DNA from: JAKLDO01 sp035354435
GTDB lineage: Bacteria; UBP6; UBA1177
DNA length: 31,288 nt
Assembly (NCBI GenBank): GCA_035354435.1
Contig: DAOQAY010000013.1
Span: 1 to 31,288, forward strand
Direction of reading: 5' to 3'
Position numbers and translations under genes: made by a program. The number at the start of each line of letters is the position of its first letter. Position 1 is the first letter of the stretch. Below the pieces are notes generated by a model. The model was not told the origin of the DNA. It was given only the letters and a program-made list of their open reading frames with translations, and ran no database searches. Positions 9,180-17,317 of this stretch are shown here, one piece after another.

Positions 9180-9944
9180 TCACATTTTTATGATGTTATT
9201 CTTTTCTTCTTTTGAAGGATAGTTTATCAGCACTGCTTTGTACTTTCCTTTAAAAACAAACAAACTGCCGGCACTTACCCCTATTATTCCGTGCTGAGAG
9301 ATCACTCCGGCAATATCATTGATAGATCCTGCCCCGCCGACAGCGGTCATCGGAACATGGACAATTTCTTTGATCTTTGCAATTAAATTAAGATCATAAC
9401 CCTTCATCATTCCATCATTGTCGATAGAATTTATAACAATTTCACCGACACCGAGTTTTTCAAGTTTTTTAACAAAATCAAAGATCTCCCATCCGGTCTT
9501 CTTCGTTCCATTATGTGTATAGATTTCATATCCGCCGAGCAATTTCTTTTTAACATCCAGAACGACTACAACACTTTGATTTCCAACCCTTTTTGCAATT
9601 TCAGAGACAAGTTCAGGTCTTTCAGTGACAGCAGAACTTACGGCGATTTTTTCAACCCCGAGATTAAATATCCGCTGTGCCTGATCTGCGTTCCTGATCC
9701 CGCCTCCATAACAAAAAGGCATCCGGCATTCACTTGCCAGATTCTCGATCATTTTATAATCAGGCTCTCTGTTTTCTACCGTTGCATCAATATCAAGAAC
9801 AATAAGCTCGTCAACTTCTTTTTCATTAAATATTTTAACCGCATTTATCGGATCACCGACATATTTCCCATCTTTGAATTTTACAGTTTTCACAAGACCT
9901 TTGTTCCTCACAAGAAGACATGGAATAATTCGAGGATGCAACAT
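9180..9944 (-). CDS. hisF: HisF-like subunit of the WbpG sugar amidotransferase system
   Basis: A 254-residue beta/alpha barrel of the HisF family with PFCYGGGIRN, VVVVLDVKK, INSIDNDGMMKGYD and MTAVGGAGS. In histidine biosynthesis HisF begins with the motif IPCLDV, whose aspartate (Asp11) is a catalytic acid/base; this protein has IPCLLV, Leu at residue 11. The second catalytic aspartate position (LDVK) is kept. This pattern fits the HisF2 paralogues beside WbpG in Pseudomonas aeruginosa-type LPS loci, where HisH/HisF supply and channel ammonia for amidination of an acetamido sugar rather than make imidazole glycerol phosphate. The start overlaps the hisH stop by one base (TAATG). It is the last gene of the minus operon. 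No other his-pathway genes lie nearby. Confidence 0.9.
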   Translation of the reverse strand: MLHPRIIPCLLVRNKGLVKTVKFKDGKYVGDPINAVKIFNEKEVDELIVLDIDATVENREPDYKMIENLASECRMPFCYGGGIRNADQAQRIFNLGVEKIAVSSAVTERPELVSEIAKRVGNQSVVVVLDVKKKLLGGYEIYTHNGTKKTGWEIFDFVKKLEKLGVGEIVINSIDNDGMMKGYDLNLIAKIKEIVHVPMTAVGGAGSINDIAGVISQHGIIGVSAGSLFVFKGKYKAVLINYPSKEEKNNIIKM

Positions 9945-10558
9945 TACAGTTCTCCGAAGTTCTTAAGCAGTTGAATTCCATTCCAGTGACTTTTTTCAGG
10001 ATGGCACTGAATTCCGTAAATGTTCTCTGAATTAATTACACAGGCAAATTCTTCTCCGTATTTTGCTTTTGCGATAACATTTTGCGGATTGTTACACTCA
10101 AAATAATAGGAGTGAAGAAAATAGAACCTTGGATCGTCCGTAAGATTCTTCAATATCCTGTTGTCAGAATGAATGATCACATTATTCCAACCCATATGAG
10201 GAAGCGGTTCTTTACTGCTGAGTTTTTCAGGATCAAAACGCTTAACGACACCATCTATCCATTCAAGCCCTTTTTCAATTCCTTCTTCACTTGATTTTGC
10301 CAGCATCTGCATACCGACACAGACTCCGATCACCGGAACTTTGTCTTCAAGCACCATTTTATCAAGCGTCTCCCTCATTCCGGAATTGTTCAGACTTTTC
10401 ATGGCATGGTCGAAAGCGCCAACTCCCGGAATTATTATTCTATCAGAACCTGCAAGGTCTTCTGCACTTGAAACAACTTTGCAGGCAATATTTAAATTCT
10501 TATATATATTAGCGAACGCCTTTATATTTCCAAGACCGTAATTAACTATCGATATCAA
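9944..10558 (-). CDS. hisH: HisH-like glutamine amidotransferase subunit
   Basis: A 204-residue class I glutamine amidotransferase of the HisH family. The nucleophile is Cys80 in GVCVGMQML, and the catalytic His186 and Glu188 are in QCHPEKS. The oxyanion-strand motif PGVGAF (44-49) is present. It would hydrolyse glutamine and pass ammonia to its HisF-like partner. Its position between wbpG and hisF, with stop/start overlaps on both sides, points to the sugar-amidotransferase paralogue rather than the histidine pathway. The start is TTG at 10558, overlapping the wbpG stop (TTGA). A G-rich SD (GGGGGG) lies about eight bases upstream inside the wbpG coding sequence. Confidence 0.9.
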   Translation of the reverse strand: MISIVNYGLGNIKAFANIYKNLNIACKVVSSAEDLAGSDRIIIPGVGAFDHAMKSLNNSGMRETLDKMVLEDKVPVIGVCVGMQMLAKSSEEGIEKGLEWIDGVVKRFDPEKLSSKEPLPHMGWNNVIIHSDNRILKNLTDDPRFYFLHSYYFECNNPQNVIAKAKYGEEFACVINSENIYGIQCHPEKSHWNGIQLLKNFGEL

Positions 10559-11694
10559 CGCTTTCCCCCCTTCTCCAGTCCGAGCATTCTCATTACTTTT
10601 GCCCCGATGTTGTATATGAACATTTGATTTTTATAATCCATATATGTTTTATTCGGCGCATCAAAATAGCTTTGCAATTCTTTGACAGATATGCCGAGCT
10701 TTGTTGCAACAAACTCAAATTCATGTGCTATCGTCTCTTTGTCATACGGTAGGGTTTTGAGTTTTTCAAGAGCCTCTTCTCTTGTCATCTGACCTGTAAG
10801 AATAAGGCTCGAATATTGTACTTTTCTGGTGTCATATCCGAATTTCTCATATAGCCAGTATCCTTCATAAAACTTGGTAAACCTTGATTCAAAGTGTTTT
10901 TGCTGATACCTCTGATATCCATAATTGTCAACCATAAACTGAGCAGCCTCTTCCTTAAAATACGGCATATAATCAAGAGGTCTTATCAATTTAATACCTT
11001 TTATATATGGAAGATAAACCTTATGCCAGAGTATATTTGTAACAGGAAATTTTTTAAGCGGAATAGTTCCGAACTTCTTATGAATATCAAGAAGCTGCCT
11101 TGAATCTGACTGATAATACATCCATTCAAGAGGATTTCTGACACATTCAGTGGAATAATTTCCACCAGTCAGTATCCAGTTCACCTTATATTTTGATGCA
11201 AATTTGTACATCATTGCAAAAAAAGCATGATCCTGCGGAGCATCAATATGAGGAACTCCGGATTTGAAAAATGAAAGCTGAAGATCTTTCATCTCTTCCC
11301 AGTCAATAACTTCGGTATATAGATCAAGCCCGAGCTTATCGACAATATGCTCGATGTTATTAACCGCAGTCTGAGAGTTCCAGCCGGCATCAACATGGAA
11401 CACCAGCGGTCTAAGTCCCAGTTTTTCTTTGGCAAGATATACAAGATAAGAACTGTCAACGCCACCGCTCATCCCTATTATGCAGTCAAAATCCTTTCCT
11501 GTTCCTGCAATTTTTATTCTTTCAGCAATTTTCCTGATCTCGGCAAATCCTTTTTCATCTGTGTGCCAGTTTGGTTTAATATCCCTGTAAAATGTTCTGC
11601 AATGATCACAAACTCCTTTTTCATCAAAAGAAATTTTTGAATCTGTTGTATCCATCACACAACTGGTACAGACCTGATGACTGTTTTCTCTCAT
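10555..11694 (-). CDS. wbpG: WbpG-type N-acetyl sugar amidotransferase
   Basis: A 379-residue PP-loop ATPase-like protein. Four cysteines in two CxxC pairs (Cys9/12 and Cys29/32) form a probable zinc site, and SGGVDSS at 76-82 is the ATP-pyrophosphatase PP-loop. Other matching segments are TGGNYSTECVRNPLEW and LDYMPYFKEEAAQFM. This is the N-acetyl sugar amidotransferase family (WbpG/PseA-like), which works with HisH and HisF to convert an acetamido group to acetamidino on a nucleotide sugar. All three partners are adjacent and overlapping here. The SD (AAGGGA) overlaps the stop codon of the upstream glycosyltransferase. The sugar substrate is not determined by the sequence. Confidence 0.92.
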   Translation of the reverse strand: MRENSHQVCTSCVMDTTDSKISFDEKGVCDHCRTFYRDIKPNWHTDEKGFAEIRKIAERIKIAGTGKDFDCIIGMSGGVDSSYLVYLAKEKLGLRPLVFHVDAGWNSQTAVNNIEHIVDKLGLDLYTEVIDWEEMKDLQLSFFKSGVPHIDAPQDHAFFAMMYKFASKYKVNWILTGGNYSTECVRNPLEWMYYQSDSRQLLDIHKKFGTIPLKKFPVTNILWHKVYLPYIKGIKLIRPLDYMPYFKEEAAQFMVDNYGYQRYQQKHFESRFTKFYEGYWLYEKFGYDTRKVQYSSLILTGQMTREEALEKLKTLPYDKETIAHEFEFVATKLGISVKELQSYFDAPNKTYMDYKNQMFIYNIGAKVMRMLGLEKGGKR

Positions 11695-11704
11695 ATTGCA
11701 TCCC

Positions 11705-12787
11705 TTAATACAGCATATTTATTACTCTTTTTATTGTTCTATCCTGATCGAACATTTCAATTGCCGCCTCTGATGGACTAAAAGCACCGGCAGCAACACC
11801 TCTAGCATATTTCACAGCTTCTTCCAACCAGTTTTCATTAAGAATATCAACAATATAAAGTCTTTTTTTCATACATTCTGGCAGTACTTCAACATAATTG
11901 TTGTATGTAACAGCCACACAGCAGCCGGAAAAAATTGCTTCATAGACACTACGGGGAGAAGAATCGCTTTTCGGAACAGAAATTACAAGAAAAGATTCTC
12001 TCAAAACTTTATAAAACTCTTCTTTTGACAATCTTCCGAGATCTTTATCTTCTTCAATAAACAATCCCTTCAATTCTTTTTTATATTCATCATCATGAAA
12101 CGGGTATGCAAAATTTATTGGCTGTTTTGTCTTTGAAAAGTTTCTTGACCATAAAATCTCTTTGATCCTGTATAGATCGGTCATGCCTCTTACTGAAGCA
12201 ACTTTAATTCTTGAAGAACTTTCTTTTTCAGACATTACTGCTGCAACATCAATTCCGTTCTGAACAACTATTGCATTCACTCCGCTCATTTCAAATATTT
12301 CTTTTTTCATACTTTCAGAATCAACTGTAACAATTCTGGCCGATTTTAGAGCTTTAACTGCAAAATATCTGTAAAGTTTCGATCGTCCGGGTCTTACAAG
12401 TATTTCGCTTCCCTGGGGGGTTCCTACAAAATTGATTCCTGATAACCAGCAAAGGAGCATATAATACATCGGATTGGCATGAAAAACACAATTTCTATTT
12501 TTTCTGGCGAATTTTCTCAAGTATAAGATTTGAATTGGAAGAACAATTAGTTTGACAATGTTCCTCCATATATTCCCGACACTTGACTGATTTTTAAACA
12601 AAAACCTGTCAATTATAAAAAGCTTTTCAACAACATCATCTCTTTCTGTGAGAACATCGAATCCCTCTGCTTTTATAAGATCGGTCAGAATGACAACCTT
12701 TCTGTCAGAGACTGTTTTTTTGACAGTCCTGTACCAGTCCATAATATGATAATCTCTTACACCACCTATGAACACGATGTCTTTCAT
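11705..12787 (-). CDS. GT-B fold glycosyltransferase (GT4-like)
   Basis: A 360-residue predicted cytoplasmic glycosyltransferase. The N-terminal domain has a short nucleotide-fold start (KDIVFIGGVRDYHIMDWY), then GTPQGSEILVRPG and IVTVDSESMKKEIFE, typical of the acceptor domain of GT4-like enzymes. The C-terminal part SDSSPRSVYEAIFSGCCVAV occupies the place of the E-x7-E donor-binding motif, with serine-rich spacing. It is more diverged than its upstream neighbour. It sits 13 bases downstream of the next glycosyltransferase gene and 10 bases before wbpG. A weak SD (GCGGAAA) precedes the ATG. Linkage and donor are unknown. Confidence 0.75.
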   Translation of the reverse strand: MKDIVFIGGVRDYHIMDWYRTVKKTVSDRKVVILTDLIKAEGFDVLTERDDVVEKLFIIDRFLFKNQSSVGNIWRNIVKLIVLPIQILYLRKFARKNRNCVFHANPMYYMLLCWLSGINFVGTPQGSEILVRPGRSKLYRYFAVKALKSARIVTVDSESMKKEIFEMSGVNAIVVQNGIDVAAVMSEKESSSRIKVASVRGMTDLYRIKEILWSRNFSKTKQPINFAYPFHDDEYKKELKGLFIEEDKDLGRLSKEEFYKVLRESFLVISVPKSDSSPRSVYEAIFSGCCVAVTYNNYVEVLPECMKKRLYIVDILNENWLEEAVKYARGVAAGAFSPSEAAIEMFDQDRTIKRVINMLY

Positions 12788-12800
12788 AATTTGTTTCCGC

Positions 12801-13898
12801 TTAAATTTTCAACATCTTTTCATGAAGTTCGATTTCATTGGTAAATATCTCAATAAACTTCGAAATGGATTCTCTTCTTATTTTTGCCGGTTTAAGCTTT
12901 CTGAAGTTTTTTATTGCAACTGCCATTTGATCCACATTCTCAACTTCAACAACATATCCTGTTTCTCCTTCTGTAATAAGGCGGCTGATGACAGGAACGC
13001 AATTTGTTGCAACGACAGGTTTGCAGAGATACTGAGCCTCAAGAACAACATTCGGAAGACCTTCTCTTCTTGATGAAAGAACAAACAGATCACAATAATT
13101 GAGATAAGTGTAAGGATTTTGCTGATATCCATGAAAAACAACATTTTTAGACAAATTCAGCTCTTCAACAAGTTTAATAAGTCCGGACAAATTATTCTCA
13201 AAATCGGCACCGACAATATGAAGCATATAAGACTTGTCCTCATCGACCACTTTTTTGAAAGCTCTTATTAAAACATCAAAGCCCTTGACCGGATAAATTG
13301 TTCCGACAGCAAGAATATTGGTCTTGTCTTTATTAAAGGGATTATCCGCATTTATCAGTGATTCATCAATCATTCTTTCATCTACAGGATTAAAAACTGT
13401 GATCAGTCTATCTTTTTTAATTTTATAGAACCTTGTAAGTTCGATCGCCATTTCTTCGGTCTGGGCAATGACAGTATCCACTTTCCTGAAAAAAAGTCTC
13501 ATCAGGTAATATCTCCAGCCTTTAAGCCGATTCTCTTTTTTCTCAATTGAAGGCATCGTAGGATATCTTGCTATTATGCGATAAGTCAGACCGATTCTTG
13601 CAAGAAAGGAAAGTATCGTTGTTCTTGAAAGTGAAGTATAAACAACATCCGGATTAATTTTCTTCATTTCTTTTCTGAACGGGAACAAGGCTTTTCTGGT
13701 ATTTTTTACACCCAATTCATGAATCTTAACTGTTTTCGGTATGTAATGACCGAACTCACCGAGTTTATCTATAATTACAAGATGGATTTCAAATTTTTCA
13801 CAGTCCAGAGCTCTGATAAGTGTCGTTGTCACTTTTTCAGCACCGCCGGCCCCGAGGGTATGATCTACAAAGACTATTTTCTTTTTCATTGATATCAT
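12801..13898 (-). CDS. GT4 glycosyltransferase
   Basis: A 365-residue GT-B enzyme of family GT4. The N-terminal signature is DHTLGAGGAEKVTTTLIRAL and the donor-binding motif is SSRREGLPNVVLEAQ, an E-x7-E type element followed by PVVATNCVP. The segment NILAVGTIYPVKGFDVLIRA is the usual linker into the second Rossmann domain. It would extend the lipid-linked repeat unit. ATG 13898 overlaps the stop of the polymerase gene (ATGA), suggesting coupled translation. ATG 13889, giving MKKKIVFVD, is a possible alternative start. Confidence 0.9.
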   Translation of the reverse strand: MISMKKKIVFVDHTLGAGGAEKVTTTLIRALDCEKFEIHLVIIDKLGEFGHYIPKTVKIHELGVKNTRKALFPFRKEMKKINPDVVYTSLSRTTILSFLARIGLTYRIIARYPTMPSIEKKENRLKGWRYYLMRLFFRKVDTVIAQTEEMAIELTRFYKIKKDRLITVFNPVDERMIDESLINADNPFNKDKTNILAVGTIYPVKGFDVLIRAFKKVVDEDKSYMLHIVGADFENNLSGLIKLVEELNLSKNVVFHGYQQNPYTYLNYCDLFVLSSRREGLPNVVLEAQYLCKPVVATNCVPVISRLITEGETGYVVEVENVDQMAVAIKNFRKLKPAKIRRESISKFIEIFTNEIELHEKMLKI

Positions 13899-15097
13899 TT
13901 TATAAAATTATTCTCGGGATGATAAATTATTGCAATAATCATTGTCAAGATCGAAAGAAAAAACATATCTATATAGGAACTCCAAGTTGAATCCATAATA
14001 AAGAAAACAATCAAGAAATACATCACACATGTTTTCAAAGTAATATCCTTTATTTTAAAGGAACCCCAAATAATCTGAAAATAAAAATAATAATAAATTA
14101 GAAATCCCACAATTCCAAGATTGACTAATATTTCAAGAAAATTATTGTGAACTGGTGAACCTAGAAAATATTTAGAGTTGTTTAAACCGACACCCAGAAC
14201 AGGCTCTTCCTTCCATAATTTAAGACCGTTTTCCAACAACCAGAGTCTCAATTGCGTACTTTCTTCGGCTTCGTCACCTTTGATCGTTTCCTGCGCACTC
14301 TCAAATCTTTTTGAAACAAATTCGAGCTGTTCGGAAAAATCTGCATCTTCACTTAAGTAACTGAATACAGTAAAAAGAAATAATGAAATAAAAAGTGCGT
14401 TTAAGGTTCCCTTTACTGATTTAATATAAGGCAGAAAAAGAAGAAAAATAAAAGAAACAGCTAAAATCAACCCTTTTTTTGAACCGGTTTGAATTATTAA
14501 ATAAATACATGCAGGAATATTAACAAACATAATAAATCTAAAGAAGAAATGCTTATTTCTTGCAAAAAAGCTGGTTAGAAGGATCGTTGCAAACAATGAA
14601 AATGACATTATATTAGACAATCCATTGGAATTGCCGATTGTTCCGGCAAACCGCCAAGTGTCTTCATCAACTTTAATACCGTAATATGGAAACAAGTTAA
14701 GAAATATAAATAAATTTATAAAACCGCCAATTATTATGCCCATCAGGAAATAGCTTCGAACATTATACCAGCAAAATATGTTGTATAATGAAAAAACAAC
14801 TATCCCGCATAATAATATTCGCTGTTGATATTCAAGATAACTATCAGTATTAACAGTCCAGAAAAAACTTAAAACGGCCCAGAAAACAAAAATCAAATAA
14901 GCAAAAACAGGCATATTTATATGCAACGATCTCTTCTTGATAACTAAAGAATCAGTAAATGCGATTGCAAACAGGCTCAGTCCTATAATATGACCGTAAA
15001 TCGGAGTTGTGTTTATAAAATAAATGTTTGCAACAATGTATATTGTCAGAAAAATGCCGACAATATTTTCAGATTTAATAACCAGATTATTCATCAT
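13895..15097 (-). CDS. O-antigen polymerase / ligase-like membrane protein (Wzy_C)
   Basis: A 400-residue polytopic protein with roughly ten to twelve hydrophobic segments. Near residues 300-330 a periplasmic-loop motif reads PVLGVGLNNSKYFLGSPVHN followed by NFLEILVNLGIVGFLIYY. This is the G-x-G-x-N ... HNxxLExxxxxGxxG signature of the Wzy_C/WaaL superfamily. In a locus with a Wzx flippase the simplest role is polymerising lipid-linked repeat units in the periplasm; a ligase role cannot be excluded from sequence. The gene is very AT-rich, as is common for wzy. Start and stop both overlap neighbours by four bases. Confidence 0.85.
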   Translation of the reverse strand: MMNNLVIKSENIVGIFLTIYIVANIYFINTTPIYGHIIGLSLFAIAFTDSLVIKKRSLHINMPVFAYLIFVFWAVLSFFWTVNTDSYLEYQQRILLCGIVVFSLYNIFCWYNVRSYFLMGIIIGGFINLFIFLNLFPYYGIKVDEDTWRFAGTIGNSNGLSNIMSFSLFATILLTSFFARNKHFFFRFIMFVNIPACIYLIIQTGSKKGLILAVSFIFLLFLPYIKSVKGTLNALFISLFLFTVFSYLSEDADFSEQLEFVSKRFESAQETIKGDEAEESTQLRLWLLENGLKLWKEEPVLGVGLNNSKYFLGSPVHNNFLEILVNLGIVGFLIYYYFYFQIIWGSFKIKDITLKTCVMYFLIVFFIMDSTWSSYIDMFFLSILTMIIAIIYHPENNFIK

Positions 15098-16044
15098 ATT
15101 CCATAATATTTTCTAATCTTTTCAATTTCTTCTTCAATATTGTTCGAAAAATATCTGCTTATTTCTATATATAGCGGATCGGAAAAATATTTCTGAACTT
15201 TTCTGGAATATTCTTTGTAAACTTCAAGCTCAAGTATGTCTTTTGATGATTTAATCCCTTTTTCTGACCGGAAAATTCCGAGATGAATTCCATGATGAGG
15301 TCTGTAATATTTATTTTCTGCACATTTACTCATCATTTGATCGTTTGATTCTGCTTGAGGCATCAACTCAGCCCAACCGCATTTATCGAGAATATCATAT
15401 AAAAGCTCTTCATCACCGCCAACTGTTGCAAATCGGCTTTTTCTGAATTTATCAGAATCTAAAATTAATTCAGTGTATTTATCAATTATCTTTAAAACAC
15501 TTTCGTAGTATGGTTTTGTCAGAACAAAATGCAGTCCGGTCGCTCTTTTAATTACTTTTTTATCTATAAAGAAATGATAAACTCCCGAAAAACCTTTGTG
15601 TTTGAAAATTCTTGCAATGTATAAAATATCCAGCATGGATTTTCTGGTAAATTTTCTTAAAACATTACTGACAGGTATTTTCATTAAAGACATATGATTT
15701 AAATGCTGCTCATATATTCCAGGACTTTCTTTAACATAAATTATATCAATATCAACAAAATAGATTGTTTCAAAATTATAAAAAGATTTATCCCACAAAA
15801 TCCACCGTACAGAAGCACCTCTTGGTGCATCAAATTCATAATTTGAGAGGAAATCCTCCTTTATTTCAAAAGATCCCAGACATTTTAATATTTCAATTTG
15901 TTTTCTCACATCTTCTTTGAGTTTTTTATGAACAAATATCATAACATGGTATTCTGGATAAGATTTTTTAAGTGAATAAATCAGAAGAGGAATGTAATCC
16001 TGGTATTTATCTCCAAAAACGAAAGTTACAAAACAAAGCCTCAT
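15094..16044 (-). CDS. GT-A glycosyltransferase (GT8-like)
   Basis: A 316-residue protein with a single-domain GT-A look. The N-terminus MRLCFVTFVFGDKYQDYIP is a short beta strand into a nucleotide fold. IYFVDIDIIYV near residue 100 carries the metal-binding DxD (DID). Toward the C-terminus YRPHHGIHLGIF gives histidines in a place resembling the HxxG metal ligand of GT8 enzymes. I assign it as a glycosyltransferase with GT8-like features, but family membership is tentative. It lies between wzx and the polymerase gene with four-base overlaps on both sides, so it is probably part of repeat-unit assembly. Confidence 0.7.
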   Translation of the reverse strand: MRLCFVTFVFGDKYQDYIPLLIYSLKKSYPEYHVMIFVHKKLKEDVRKQIEILKCLGSFEIKEDFLSNYEFDAPRGASVRWILWDKSFYNFETIYFVDIDIIYVKESPGIYEQHLNHMSLMKIPVSNVLRKFTRKSMLDILYIARIFKHKGFSGVYHFFIDKKVIKRATGLHFVLTKPYYESVLKIIDKYTELILDSDKFRKSRFATVGGDEELLYDILDKCGWAELMPQAESNDQMMSKCAENKYYRPHHGIHLGIFRSEKGIKSSKDILELEVYKEYSRKVQKYFSDPLYIEISRYFSNNIEEEIEKIRKYYGI

Positions 16045-17285
16045 ACAGATTCCTTTTTATTTTCTTTGATGAATTTCTTATAGTAGACATACATAAAAGA
16101 CACACTTCCCAATAAATATGTGAGCGATGATGTCCATGCGGAAGCTACTATTCCGAAATACGGGATAAAAATTATATTGCCAGCAATATTGATTATGGCT
16201 GCTATCGAGAAAATAATCAGTGCAATTCCCGGCCTGCCTCTTCCAATTAAATCGCCATTAAGCATGTGAAATCCGATCATTGCAAATGTTCCGATAAGCA
16301 ATACTTTAAACGGATAAATTGATGCCGCGAACTCTTTTCCATATATTAATGGAATAATAAACGGCGCAAAAAAGTAGATGAAAATTATAACAATTAAAGA
16401 AATCGCCATGATTTTAAGCGTGTTTTTCCATATTTTTTTTGAAAATGTTCTTTCATCACTGATTTTAGATGCAAAGCTGTGAGATAAAACGATTCTCATA
16501 TATACATCAGGCAGGAACCAAAGCAAAACCGAAAGAGATACAGCTATAGAATAAATGCCGATTTCTGAATTTACTACAAAATGTTTTAAAATTATAATAT
16601 CAGCCTGATAATTAATTCCGAAAATGAATAAAGGAAGGGCATACATAATTCCTTTTTTGAAAAACGGAGAGATAAATTCAGAGATAGCGTTAAAGTTAAA
16701 TTTGAATCCATATCCGTCCACTTTTTTCAACCAGAAAAACACCACAAATAGACTTAAAAATTCAGATAATGCAATCGATATAAAAAACCATTCAACATTT
16801 TTCTTAAGAAAATATATAAACAGGACGATAAAACCAAAACCCAAAAGATTAGCCACAAACTCCCTGAGAACTAAATTCTCGATCCATTTATTAGCCAAGG
16901 CAATAGAACTGGTATTCGAAATGAATCTATTAATAAATATTTGCAAAACAAGAACCAGAACTATTGTGTAATTATTTGAAAGATTCTGATAATACAAAGC
17001 AATTACCAACACTAAACTGCTGATAATTCCGCCAAAAACAAAAACAAAAGAATGCAGCATACTGATTGTCTTTATATCCCAATCTTTTTTTGTTAAATAA
17101 TATGCTGATGAATTTGGAACGCCGAAAGTGGTTGCATTAACAACCAGCGCATAAACTGCCGTAAACGCTGCAATAGTTCCATTTCCCTCTGCAAGAAGAA
17201 CTCTGGCGACTATTACACCCTGGCAGAAAGTTAGTATTTTTTGTAATATTTTTGCAACAGTTGCAATAACAAACTGCTTTTTCAA
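16041..17285 (-). CDS. wzx: Wzx-type oligosaccharide flippase
   Basis: A 414-residue polytopic membrane protein with about twelve hydrophobic segments. The N-terminus KKQFVIATVAKILQKILTF, then IVARVLLAEGNGTIAAFTAV, is the usual amphipathic start and first helices of the MOP-superfamily polysaccharide flippases. Near the C-terminal third LNGDLIGRGRPGIALII is a conserved-looking loop. It would flip undecaprenyl-PP-linked repeat units to the periplasm. The start appears to be TTG 17285, because an in-frame stop (TAA) is immediately upstream. Its only SD-like AGG lies in a small inverted repeat. The gene follows the lipoprotein gene by 32 bases and is AT-rich. Confidence 0.88.
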   Translation of the reverse strand: MKKQFVIATVAKILQKILTFCQGVIVARVLLAEGNGTIAAFTAVYALVVNATTFGVPNSSAYYLTKKDWDIKTISMLHSFVFVFGGIISSLVLVIALYYQNLSNNYTIVLVLVLQIFINRFISNTSSIALANKWIENLVLREFVANLLGFGFIVLFIYFLKKNVEWFFISIALSEFLSLFVVFFWLKKVDGYGFKFNFNAISEFISPFFKKGIMYALPLFIFGINYQADIIILKHFVVNSEIGIYSIAVSLSVLLWFLPDVYMRIVLSHSFASKISDERTFSKKIWKNTLKIMAISLIVIIFIYFFAPFIIPLIYGKEFAASIYPFKVLLIGTFAMIGFHMLNGDLIGRGRPGIALIIFSIAAIINIAGNIIFIPYFGIVASAWTSSLTYLLGSVSFMYVYYKKFIKENKKESV

Positions 17286-17317
17286 TTACAAGTGCCTGTA
17301 ATTTATTGATATAATTA

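Noticed and set aside
9513..9974. Plus-strand 153-codon open frame opposite hisF
   Set aside because: Antisense shadow of a conserved gene, with no recognisable domain and no SD.
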